Shown here: positions 27,692 to 35,775 of the stretch, one piece after another
Numbering within the stretch: the stretch's first letter is position 1
Layout of the letters: each line of letters opens with the position of its first letter
NCBI GenBank assembly: GCA_050952085.1
Contig: JBMNKH010000004.1
Span: forward strand, 639,108-703,107
Origin: DTU015 sp012837895
GTDB taxonomy: Bacteria > Bacillota > Sulfobacillia > Fermentithermobacillales > Fermentithermobacillaceae
Direction: 5' to 3'
DNA length: 64,000 nt
Position numbers and translations under genes: made by a program
Notes under the pieces: generated by a model
The model's database searches: none
What the model was told of the DNA's origin: nothing
What the model saw: the letters and a program-made list of their open reading frames with translations, nothing else

Positions 27692-29413
27692 ATGGATCCT
27701 GCACAGATAAGATTCGACCACTATTTTACTTTTGAGGAAATGGAGTCGTTTCTGAAGCTTATGGCAAGCAGGTATCCAGACCTTGCCCAGCTGTCATCAG
27801 CAGGGAAGAGCGGCGAGGGCCGGGACATCTGGGTTATCACACTTACAGATAGGAAAACAGGCAATCCTGATGAGAAACCAGCAATCTACATAGACGGGAA
27901 CTTTCATGCCGGTGAAGTAACCGGTTCAATGATAAACCTTTACGCAATAAAGTATATCCTTGAGAATTACGGTAAAGAAGAGCGCATCACCAAACTGCTC
28001 CAGCGCAATACGTTTTATGTGATTCCCAGGGTGTCGCCTGATGGCGCCGAGGTGTATCTCACATCGCCAGAGACCCTCAGGTCCGCCCCGAGGCCATATC
28101 CGTTCCCCAATCCTGATGAACTGGAAGGGCTGTATCCCGCCGATGTAGACGGGGACGGGCATATCCTGATGATGAGGATCAAGGACGACACAGGCGAGTG
28201 GAAGGTGTCTCCTAAGGATCCCAGGGCCTTGGTGCGAAGGAAGCCTGACGAGGGCGAAGGCACATTTTACCGTGTGTATGTTGAAGGGTTTTTGCGGGAA
28301 CATGACGGCGGTGGGATAAAGAACGCCCCGCCAAAATGGGGTCTAGACTTCAACCGCAACTTCCCTTATGGATGGGTACCTGAGGTGGAGCAATCCGGCG
28401 CAGGCGAATATCCCCTGTCCGAGCCGGAGACAAGAGCGGTTGCAGAGTTCATCGTGGACCATCCCAATATTTCCCTTGGGCTTACCTATCACACAACAGG
28501 CGGGGTGATCCTGAGGGTTCCGGGAGCTCATTCCTCGAAACAAAGCCCACGCCAGGATATCCAGGCCTTGATAGCAATCGGTGAAATGGGTGCCGAGGAA
28601 ACAGGCTACCCGTGTGTGCCTTGTTTTGAAGAATTCTACGGCGGCGGTGAGGGATACAGCAGGGGCGCCTTTGACGACTGGCTGTTTGACCACCGCGGCA
28701 TCCTGGCTTATACAGTTGAGACTTGGAATCTGACCCAGCGTTCCGGGATTCACCAGTTTCCGACCAGGGAAAAGCCGGTTCAGGAACAAGAAGAAGACTA
28801 CTTGAAGATGCTTGCCTGGAACGACAGGGAACTGGCCGGCAGGGGCTTTGAGAACTGGCGGCCGTTCAATCACCCCCAACTTGGCGAGGTCGAAATTGGC
28901 GGTTGGCATGTGAAGTATGTAATCCAGAATGCTCCTCACAAGTTCCTTGAAGCTGAGTGCCACAAGAACACTATGTTCATAATCAGGGCAGCTGCTGCCT
29001 TGCCCAGGATCGACATCGATGACGTAAAGTGCAGGGCTTTGGGCGATAGGGTTTATGAAGTGAGCGCTCTGGTCAAGAATGTGGGATTCCTGCCTACTTA
29101 CGGAAGCCAAAAGGCACTGCAGCTTAAGAAAGTAGAGCCGGTTACCGCTGAGTTGTACGCATGCAGCCAAGAAGATGAGGCTGAAGGAGCAGCGGGTATC
29201 GAGGTAATCGGTAAAGCAAAGCAGGCTGTGGGCCACCTGGATGGCAGATCAGGCACTACGTCAGCTTTCTCCCACTGGTCGCCGCGCTCTGCCAGGGACG
29301 AGAGGGTCAAGAGGGTGACCTGGGTTGTGAAGGCCAAACCAGGAACGGAAATTGCCATAAAGGCCAGAGGTGCAAGGGCCGGGTGTGTGACCAAGGCGAT
29401 TAAGTTGCAATAG
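27692..29413 (+). CDS. M14 family zinc carboxypeptidase
   Basis: 573 residues. Zinc ligands are in GNFHAGE (HxxE, about residues 72-75) and TYHTTGG, and the catalytic glutamate is in AYTVETWN. Substrate-binding arginine and asparagine lie in DFNRNFPYGW. After the peptidase domain (to about residue 400) is a beta-rich C-terminal part. There is no signal peptide, so it may act on intracellular peptides or be exported non-classically. The ATG at 27692 has a strong GGGGGGAG site. It is probably monocistronic: the next 1.3 kb downstream are palindrome array 3 and the leuS leader. Confidence 0.85.
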   Translation: MDPAQIRFDHYFTFEEMESFLKLMASRYPDLAQLSSAGKSGEGRDIWVITLTDRKTGNPDEKPAIYIDGNFHAGEVTGSMINLYAIKYILENYGKEERITKLLQRNTFYVIPRVSPDGAEVYLTSPETLRSAPRPYPFPNPDELEGLYPADVDGDGHILMMRIKDDTGEWKVSPKDPRALVRRKPDEGEGTFYRVYVEGFLREHDGGGIKNAPPKWGLDFNRNFPYGWVPEVEQSGAGEYPLSEPETRAVAEFIVDHPNISLGLTYHTTGGVILRVPGAHSSKQSPRQDIQALIAIGEMGAEETGYPCVPCFEEFYGGGEGYSRGAFDDWLFDHRGILAYTVETWNLTQRSGIHQFPTREKPVQEQEEDYLKMLAWNDRELAGRGFENWRPFNHPQLGEVEIGGWHVKYVIQNAPHKFLEAECHKNTMFIIRAAAALPRIDIDDVKCRALGDRVYEVSALVKNVGFLPTYGSQKALQLKKVEPVTAELYACSQEDEAEGAAGIEVIGKAKQAVGHLDGRSGTTSAFSHWSPRSARDERVKRVTWVVKAKPGTEIAIKARGARAGCVTKAIKLQ

Positions 29414-29458
29414 AGACGATCAGGCTGGAATAGATTTCAGTCGGGTTTCGGGTAGAAG

Positions 29459-30134
29459 TGGCCGGTCTCGAGCCAGGGGATGCAAAAACCGGCCACTTTC
29501 ATGCAGCTCCAAAGGGTTAAGTGACGGATTTGAACCGGATTCCGGTCAGAAGGTCACAAACGGTGGATTTCAGACCAGCTGCGTGCCTGAAGTGGACGAT
29601 TCGGGACCGCGCCAGCCTCTAGAAAAGTGGTGTGGTCGATTCTGAGCCAGATTAGGGCCAGAAGTGGTCAATTTCCGACCAGGTCCAACCCGGAGGTGGC
29701 TGATTCCTGACCAGTGTCGATCTGTAGGAAGGTAGATTGGTCGATTATGAGCCAGGTTTGGGTCGGAAGTGGTCAATTTTGGACCAGGTTCGGCTCGACA
29801 CTGGACAATTAGGAACCGCTCCTGGCTCTTGGTGAGGAGGAGTGGTCAATTATAGGCCAAATTTCGGTGAAAAACGGTCAAATTCTGACCAACTGCGTGC
29901 TTGAAGTGGACGATTCGGGACCAGTGTCAGACTGTAGAAAGGCATGGGTGGTCGCTTCTAAGCCAGATCCCGGTCATGAGTGGATGATTTCAGACCAGTT
30001 TCGGCCTGGGAGTGGACGATTTGGAACCAGTTCAGGACTGAAGGATGGCTAAGTGGTCGGTTTTGAACCAGGTTTCGTTTGGAAGTGGTCAATCTGAGGC
30101 CGGTCCCGATTGGGAAGTCAACATTTTCTGACGA
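29459..30134. repeat. Palindrome array 3: TGGTC-N7-GACCA sites in a 105-bp higher-order repeat
   Basis: About 17 copies of a 17-bp palindrome, consensus TGGTCAATTNTGGACCA. Left ends fall at 29564, 29593, 29633, 29665, 29697, 29738, 29770, 29802, 29843, 29875, 29907, 29949, 29981, 30013, 30054, 30086 and 30118. A well-formed outlier sits at 29459, exactly 105 bp before 29564. Spacing cycles 32, 32, 41 (or 42), so every third site recurs at 105-106 bp. The short first step (29) is explained by a 3-bp deletion inside the 29564 copy. First-of-triple sites share the variant centre GATTNTGAGCCA. No continuous coding frame spans it. It fills the gap between the M14 peptidase and the leuS leader. Confidence 0.9.
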
Positions 30135-30299
30135 GTCTGAGTTCTTGGAAGGGTGTCTTCTGCCATTCAATTGACTTCAGGCGCGGCATTCCATATAATG
30201 CGGTCAATCAGGCAACCATGAGGTATGTATTGCATCATGGACGATCATATAATATAAGATAATCATATGCATCATGTAGAATCACATAATCTGTATACA

Positions 30300-30560
30300 C
30301 GCTATGAAGGGAAGCAGTAGGGATTCCTTCCCGGTTAAGAGAGCTGGGGAAAGGTGCGAGCCCGGTACCGTGGAACATTCCGAACTCGTCCCGGAGCATG
30401 TGTTGTGAACGGCTTGAGCCTGGTAGCAGCACGCGTAAGGCGCGCGTTAAGCGCATAGAGTGCGGTTATCACGCAAGCATAGCTAAGTGGTAACCGAACC
30501 AGGGTGGTACCACGATTGAGCTGACTGAGCCCTCGTCCCTAGGATGAGGGCCTTGTGTTT
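30300..30560 (+). promoter_or_regulatory. T-box leader of leuS
   Basis: A tRNA-sensing transcription attenuator. The T-box proper is AGGGTGGTACCACG at 30501-30514. Upstream Stem I contains the purine-rich AAGAGAGCTGGGGAAAGG element and a GAACTC sequence near 30381 that offers CTC as a leucine specifier. The terminator stem is CCCTCGTCC-CTA-GGATGAGGG (30531-30550). Uncharged tRNA-Leu would stabilise the antiterminator and turn on leuS. The 180 bp between the terminator and leuS is longer than usual and holds a second copy of the terminator. Confidence 0.85.
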
Positions 30561-30603
30561 ATTGCGACCGGAACGACGACCTACTGATTACAAATCAGTT
30601 GCG

Positions 30604-30655
30604 CTCGTCCTTAGGATGAGAGCCGGATGAGGGTCTTGTGCCTATTGCGACAGTG
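30604..30655 (+). terminator. Duplicate of the T-box terminator hairpin
   Basis: CTCGTCC-TTA-GGATGAG at 30604-30620 repeats the T-box terminator stem, and the flanking text (CTTGTG, TATTGCGAC) also recurs 70-90 bp after the first copy. It looks like a tandem duplication of the terminator without its antiterminator half. Confidence 0.65.
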
Positions 30656-30744
30656 GGCAAACCGGATGGCCCGGAAAGATTGCTTGGCCTGGGTTTTGGA
30701 TTGGATCGCGTTTCAGTGAGCGGAAATGATAAGCAGGGGGGTAC

Positions 30745-33354
30745 GTGACTATGGATGACGACAAGAACCGTGTGGATAAGGAAGATAACTGCTGTGCCGG
30801 AGGGGCAGCAAACGAGTGTGCATGCAATAGCGGAGCTTCCCTGAACAATGAAGCTTCCGGGAATGGCAACGGAGGTTACAATCCCTGGCAAATCGAGGTG
30901 AAATGGCAGGGGATTTGGCGGGACAATGAGACATACGTTGTTACAGAAGACCCGTCCAAACCCAAATTCTACTTGCTCGAGATGTTCCCGTACCCGTCTG
31001 GGGAACTCCACGTAGGCCATGTAAGAAACTACACTATAGGCGATGTGATCAGCCGCTATAAGCGGGCAAGGGGATACAATGTGCTCCATCCCATGGGCTG
31101 GGATTCTTTCGGGCTGCCTGCAGAAAATGCTGCCATCGACCGTGGCATACAACCTGATACTTGGACATGGAACAACATCGCCCACATGAGGGAGCAACTC
31201 AAGAGGATGGGTTTCACTTACGATTGGTCTCGGGAAGTTACCACGGCATTCCCAGAGTACTACAAGTGGACCCAGTGGCTGTTCCTACTGCTTTATGAGC
31301 GCGGGCTGGCGTACAAAAAGACTGCTCCGGCCAACTGGTGTCCCAAGTGTCATACTGTATTGGCTAATGAGCAGGTAGAGCAAGGTAAGTGCTGGCGCTG
31401 CGATTCCCTGGTGGAAAGGCGGAGCATGGACCAGTGGTTTTTCAAGATAACTGACTATGCCGAGCGGCTGCTGGCAGACCTTGAGAAACTCGACGGCTGG
31501 CCTGAGCACATCAAGATCATGCAGGCGAATTGGATCGGAAAGAGTGAAGGTGCGGAGATAGATTTTGCAGGGCCCGATGGCGAGAAGATTCCTGTGTTCA
31601 CAACGCGCCAGGACACGATTTACGGCGTCACCTACCTGGTGCTTGCGCCTGAACATCCGTTGGTTGAGAAGATCATTCAGGGCACAGAGTACGAAGCGCC
31701 TGTACGGGCATTCATTGACAAAGTGATGAGGATGTCTGAGATCGACAGGACAGCCGAGACTCTCGAGAAAGAAGGTATATTTACCGGCGCCTATGCCACC
31801 AATCCAGTGTCAGGCGACCAGGTGCCGATTTGGATAGGCAATTACGTGATCTATGAATACGGTACAGGAGCGGTCATGGGAGTGCCCGGCCACGACGAAA
31901 GGGACTTCCATTTCGCAAGGAAATACGGACTGCCCATCAAGATAGTGATTCAAAATGAAGATAAGAGCCTGAGGCTGGAGGAGATGGAGAACGCCTACGT
32001 CGATCCCGGGATCATGGTAGACTCAGGCAAGTTTACGGGCCTTGGCAGCGAAGAAGGGCAGGCGGAGGTCACCCGGTTCCTCGAGGAAAACGGCATGGGG
32101 CGGGGTAAGGTTACCTACAAGATGCGGGATTGGCTGATCTCCAGGCAAAGGTATTGGGGAGCACCTATTCCGGTGATCTACTGTCCCAAGTGCGGTACAG
32201 TGCCCGTTCCTAAAGAGGATCTTCCTGTGATTCTGCCGTTGGGGTTGAAGGTTACGTCCGGAGGGCCCTCGCCTTTGGCAAGGCACGAGGAATTTGTGAA
32301 TACAACTTGTCCTGTATGTGGCGAGGGCGCCAGGAGGGAAACAGACACTATGGACACGTTCGTGTGCTCATCGTGGTACTTCTTCCGGTTTGCCAGCCCA
32401 TACAACACAGACGTAGCGTTTGCCAAAGAAGACGTGGATTACTGGAGTCCGGTGGACTTGTATATCGGCGGGGTAGAGCATGCGGTTATGCACCTGCTGT
32501 ATGCAAGGTTCATCACAAAGGTACTGTATGACGCGGGATTGGTTCCTGCTGAGGAGCCCTTCCAGAACCTGCTCACCCAGGGCATGGTGGTCCGGGACGG
32601 TGCCAAAATGTCCAAGTCCAAGGGCAACGTTGTTTCCCCGGATGAAATAGTCGGCAAGTTTGGCGCCGATGTTATGCGTGTGTTCATGATGTTTGCGGCG
32701 CCTCCTGAAAGAGACCTTGAGTGGTCTGACCGGGGGGTTGAGGGTGCCAACAGGTTCCTGCGACGGGTTTGGAGGCAGGTTACCGGGGAGCATACCGGCG
32801 AGCAGCCAGGGGCAGAAGGAGCCCCCGGTGGCGGGGTTTCTACAGAAGGGCTGCTGAGGATAGCTCACCAGAGCATAAAGAAGGTATCTGAGGACCTGGA
32901 AAGGTTAGCGCTCAACACGGCAGTGTCCCAGCTCATGGAGCTGTCGAACTACATCGGCAGATACCAGAGGCTTCCGAAGGACTCACAAAGTGCAGACGCA
33001 CTGGAAGAAGCTAAGACAGCTTTGCTGAAGCTGCTCTCACCGTTTGCGCCGCATATGGCTCAAGAGTTGTGGGAGAAACTTGGCTACAGCGGGACGATTG
33101 AAGAAGCAGGCTGGCCTGAGTATGACCAGGCCACTATTGCAGAAAAAACCGTAACAGTTGTAGTCCAGGTTAACGGCAAGGTGCGTGACCGGATCCAGAT
33201 TGAAGCCGGTTCCAGCGATGAAGAGGTCACAGATAGGGCTCTTGCGTCTGAAAGGATCGTGAAGTTGCTGGGAGAGGGTCCTGATGCCAGGGACAAGATC
33301 GCCAAAGTGGTTGTTGTCAAGGACAAACTGGTGAACATAGTCACCAAGCGCTAA
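30745..33354 (+). CDS. leuS: Leucyl-tRNA synthetase
   Basis: Charges tRNA-Leu. Class I motifs are HVGH (residues 89-92) and KMSKS (621-625). The editing domain lies between them (TTRQDTIYG and the downstream GTGAVMGVPGHDERD block). At 869 residues it is about 45 longer than usual because of a Cys/Asn/Gly-rich N-terminal extension (residues 1-43) before the conserved WQIEVKWQGIW; the C-terminal domain also has a Gly-rich insert near 700. The ORF begins with GTG at 30745 after AGGGGGG; ATG at 30751 has nearly equal support. It is governed by the T-box upstream and flanked by palindrome arrays 3 and 2. Confidence 0.95.
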   Translation: MTMDDDKNRVDKEDNCCAGGAANECACNSGASLNNEASGNGNGGYNPWQIEVKWQGIWRDNETYVVTEDPSKPKFYLLEMFPYPSGELHVGHVRNYTIGDVISRYKRARGYNVLHPMGWDSFGLPAENAAIDRGIQPDTWTWNNIAHMREQLKRMGFTYDWSREVTTAFPEYYKWTQWLFLLLYERGLAYKKTAPANWCPKCHTVLANEQVEQGKCWRCDSLVERRSMDQWFFKITDYAERLLADLEKLDGWPEHIKIMQANWIGKSEGAEIDFAGPDGEKIPVFTTRQDTIYGVTYLVLAPEHPLVEKIIQGTEYEAPVRAFIDKVMRMSEIDRTAETLEKEGIFTGAYATNPVSGDQVPIWIGNYVIYEYGTGAVMGVPGHDERDFHFARKYGLPIKIVIQNEDKSLRLEEMENAYVDPGIMVDSGKFTGLGSEEGQAEVTRFLEENGMGRGKVTYKMRDWLISRQRYWGAPIPVIYCPKCGTVPVPKEDLPVILPLGLKVTSGGPSPLARHEEFVNTTCPVCGEGARRETDTMDTFVCSSWYFFRFASPYNTDVAFAKEDVDYWSPVDLYIGGVEHAVMHLLYARFITKVLYDAGLVPAEEPFQNLLTQGMVVRDGAKMSKSKGNVVSPDEIVGKFGADVMRVFMMFAAPPERDLEWSDRGVEGANRFLRRVWRQVTGEHTGEQPGAEGAPGGGVSTEGLLRIAHQSIKKVSEDLERLALNTAVSQLMELSNYIGRYQRLPKDSQSADALEEAKTALLKLLSPFAPHMAQELWEKLGYSGTIEEAGWPEYDQATIAEKTVTVVVQVNGKVRDRIQIEAGSSDEEVTDRALASERIVKLLGEGPDARDKIAKVVVVKDKLVNIVTKR

Positions 33355-33462
33355 CAATCGGAGAATCAGAGTATGATGATGTATGCTGTCGGGCATGGCC
33401 CTTGAGATTTTGTCAGGCATGGGGGGCATGGGCCGCGCCATGTTGTTGATGTGAGCAGTCAT

Positions 33463-33505
33463 AGCCGTTGACGGGCAGCAAGTGCGCCACTGTCAACGGC
33501 TTTTT
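33463..33505 (+). terminator. Intrinsic terminator of leuS
   Basis: AGCCGTTGAC (33463-33472) pairs with GTCAACGGCT (33492-33501) and is followed directly by TTTTT. It ends the leuS transcript before array 2 begins. Confidence 0.9.
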
Positions 33506-33575
33506 GTATAGAAAAACCGCTGCAGAAATCTTGGCGGACGGTAGGGCGACTGGCGCCTTGGGGATTCAAGAAGAT

Positions 33576-34176
33576 TGGTGCACGTTGTGCGCCGTTTTAT
33601 CGAGGAGCATCCCGAAAACCAGAGTAATTGGTGCATCCAGTGCGCCATTCTGACCGCAATGAGGCATGAAAACCGGAAAAATGGTGCATGTGGTGCGCCG
33701 TTTTGGCGGGACTCATCCCGAAAACCAGAGTAATTGGCGCATCCAGTGCTCCATTCTGGCCGCGATGAGACCTGAAAACCGGAAAAATGGTGCATGTGGT
33801 GCACCATTTTAGTCTTCATAGGACGGCGAAACCTAGACAATGGTGCACCTGGTGCACCGTTTTGGCGGGACTCATCCCGAAAACCAGAGTAATTGGTGCA
33901 TCCAGTGCACCATTCTGACCGTAATGAGACCTGAAAACCGGAAAAATGGCGCATGTGGTGCACCATTATAGTCTTCATGGGACGGCGAAACCCAGACAAT
34001 GGTGCACGTGGTGCACCATTTTGGGCGGCATCCTACGCAAAACCGGGAAGAATGGTATACGTAGTACACCATTTCAGCCTTCCAGGAGACAAAAAACAGA
34101 AAGATTGGTGCATGTGGTGCACCGCTTTGGCAGAAAAATGGTGAAGGCCCAAACGATTGGTGCATGTCGTGAACCA
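33576..34176. repeat. Palindrome array 2: 12 copies at 53-bp spacing, inverted relative to array 1
   Basis: Twelve palindromes of the TGGTGCAN...GTGCACCA type. The GG of the left half falls at 33577, 33630, 33683, 33736, 33789, 33842, 33895, 33948, 34001, 34054, 34107 and 34159: ten steps of exactly 53 bp and a last step of 52. Spacers fall into families in the order A B A B C A B C D E F (A has CATCCCGAAAACCAGAGTAA, B has CCTGAAAACCGGAAAA, C has GTCTTCAT-GGACGGCGAAAC). Reverse complements of types A, C, D and E occur in array 1. Period 53 rules out coding. It lies between the leuS terminator and the comEA promoter. Confidence 0.9.
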
Positions 34177-34286
34177 TTCCAATGGATAAGGTAGCGGACA
34201 TCGATCGGCCTTGGTTCATGGTGACGTTTTCTCTGTCCATTTGCAGCGTGACAAGATCCTGGTCAGTAGCAAAAATCACCTCGATC

Positions 34287-34315
34287 TTGTCAGGTTGTGC
34301 CAATTCTGGTATTAT
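34287..34315 (+). promoter_or_regulatory. Sigma-A promoter abutting the comEA start codon
   Basis: TTGTCA (34287-34292), a 17-bp spacer and TATTAT (34310-34315). The comEA ATG begins at 34322, so transcription would start at or next to the start codon, and no Shine-Dalgarno sequence is present. This predicts a leaderless mRNA. Confidence 0.6.
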
Positions 34316-34321
34316 ATTGCC

Positions 34322-35068
34322 ATGAACCGTCGGGCAGATATCATCATCTACGCGTTATCACTTCTACTGCTCATAGGAGCCGCCAGCTTATGGTGGCGCG
34401 GCATTTTTCCTTCAGCAAGCGACGAACTCGTGCTTATCCCAGAAGGTCAATCGCCAGCCTGGGGCGATTTGGAGTCAGGCCAAGGCCAAGGCGGCCGCAA
34501 CGAGCCCATAGATGAGGGGGACCCTCAGAGCTCCGGCGGTGCTGTGGAAGATCCGACTCAAGACGATGATAACGTTATTTTTGTACACATAGCCGGTGCG
34601 GTGGAGGCCCCAGGGGTGTATCAGTTGAAACAGGGACAAAGGATTTACGAAGCCCTGGAACTGGCAGCTCCCCTAGAGGATGCGGACTTGGATTACCTGA
34701 ATCTTGCAGGTGTGCTCTACGACCAAGATAAAATATACGTGCCAAAGAAGGGCGAGTTTTCTGGTTCCCATACGGGCACTGGGGGAGGCTCCCCGTCCGG
34801 ATCCGGCGGATACGGATCAGAGAGAAGCGGTTCCGGTTCACATCCGTCCGGTTCATCTCCAGTGGGGGTGCCTTTTCCCATCAACATAAATACTGCAACG
34901 GCCCGGGAGTTGGAGGCCCTTCCTGGAATAGGCCCTGCTAAAGCCGCGGCGATAGTCGAATTTCGCCTTCAGAGAGGGCCGTTTGCCCGCAAAGAAGACC
35001 TGAAGAAGGTATCGGGGATAGGTGATGTGACGTACTCCAAGATTGAGGCGTTGATCACCATCCGATAA
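34322..35068 (+). CDS. comEA: Competence protein ComEA (DNA receptor)
   Basis: 248 residues. An N-terminal membrane anchor (IIIYALSLLLLIGAASLWW), an acidic linker, an SLBB domain (about 85-145, HIAGAVEAPGVYQLKQGQRI), a Gly/Ser linker, and a C-terminal helix-hairpin-helix pair starting INTATARELEALPGIGPAKA. ComEA binds incoming double-stranded DNA outside the membrane for passage through ComEC. comEC lies 7.8 kb downstream rather than adjacent as in Bacillus. The ATG at 34322 is chosen because the membrane anchor begins there; an upstream frame to 34211 lies before the promoter. Confidence 0.9.
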   Translation: MNRRADIIIYALSLLLLIGAASLWWRGIFPSASDELVLIPEGQSPAWGDLESGQGQGGRNEPIDEGDPQSSGGAVEDPTQDDDNVIFVHIAGAVEAPGVYQLKQGQRIYEALELAAPLEDADLDYLNLAGVLYDQDKIYVPKKGEFSGSHTGTGGGSPSGSGGYGSERSGSGSHPSGSSPVGVPFPININTATARELEALPGIGPAKAAAIVEFRLQRGPFARKEDLKKVSGIGDVTYSKIEALITIR

Positions 35069-35273
35069 GAGGCTAAGCGATGGGCGGTTCAGGAAAAGCG
35101 AGAGGGGCAGTCGTTACGGCATGGCTACGGCATGATTGGTTAACCGCCGTTTCCAATTGGTCTCTTGCCATTACGGAACTCATCTCGCTAACCGGTTCTC
35201 AGTCAATTCTCAAAGCTTCCCTCCATATACTGCAACGTTTTCTGCAGCAAATGTATGGACATTGAAGAAAACG

Positions 35274-35303
35274 TTGACAATTAGTATTGTCGATCCATAT
35301 AAT
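35274..35303 (+). promoter_or_regulatory. Sigma-A promoter of groESL
   Basis: TTGACA at 35274-35279, an 18-bp spacer and TATAAT at 35298-35303. The CIRCE operator lies 10 bp downstream, over the expected transcript start. Confidence 0.85.
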
Positions 35304-35312
35304 AATCCTCAG

Positions 35313-35339
35313 TTAGCACTCACCCGTGTCGAGTGCTAA
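35313..35339 (+). promoter_or_regulatory. CIRCE operator (HrcA binding site)
   Basis: Perfect consensus TTAGCACTC-N9-GAGTGCTAA. HrcA would repress groESL here until heat stress titrates it. hrcA itself is not in the window. Confidence 0.95.
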
Positions 35340-35380
35340 CAACAAGGATTTATCAGCCAATACTACAAGGGGGGTTCATT

Positions 35381-35674
35381 TTGGTTCTTAAGCCGCTTTC
35401 AGATCGCGTAGTCCTCAAACCCATCCAAGCAGAAGAGAAGACAAAAGGCGGTATCGTTCTGCCTGACACTGCTAAAGATAAGCCGCAAGAAGGAGAAGTG
35501 ATTGCTGTCGGCCCCGGCAGAATCCTCGAGAATGGCACCAAACTAGAGCCTACAGTCAAAGTTGGAGATCGTGTGATCTACTCCAAGTACAGTGGCACGG
35601 AAATCAAGATTGACGGCGAGGAATATCTGATCGTCCGGGAAAGCGACATCCTTGCAATCAGGACGGATGAGTAA
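35381..35674 (+). CDS. groES: Co-chaperonin GroES
   Basis: 97 residues, the family's normal length: LKPLSDRVVLKP at the start, the mobile loop EEKTKGGIVLPDTAKDKPQ, then VGDRVIYSKYSGTEIK and the closing ESDILAI. It caps the GroEL ring during folding. The start is TTG at 35381 with an AGGGGGG site 7-8 nt upstream; the longer open frame would run through the CIRCE element. groEL follows after 101 bp. Confidence 0.95.
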   Translation: MVLKPLSDRVVLKPIQAEEKTKGGIVLPDTAKDKPQEGEVIAVGPGRILENGTKLEPTVKVGDRVIYSKYSGTEIKIDGEEYLIVRESDILAIRTDE

Positions 35675-35775
35675 CTGATCTTACTTACGAAATCTTACGA
35701 AATGCCTTGAACCAGAGCCTTGAACCAGAGTTGTACGGCTTGTTAAGGCTAATCTCTTAAGGAGGGAATCGTTAA

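Noticed and set aside
29570..30170. Minus-strand frames through array 3 with a 35-residue pattern
   Set aside because: 105 bp is a multiple of 3, so a periodic translation is expected by chance. The frames are broken by stops, lack starts with ribosome-binding sites, and palindromes explain the sequence better.
33576..34176. Protein-coding frames across arrays 1 and 2 (Cys/His/Trp-rich translations)
   Set aside because: A 53-bp period is not a multiple of 3, so the apparent repeats shift frame every unit; none has a ribosome-binding site or family resemblance.
35080..35265. Short gene between comEA and groES
   Set aside because: No ribosome-binding site or recognisable sequence; the region precedes the groESL promoter and is probably non-coding.
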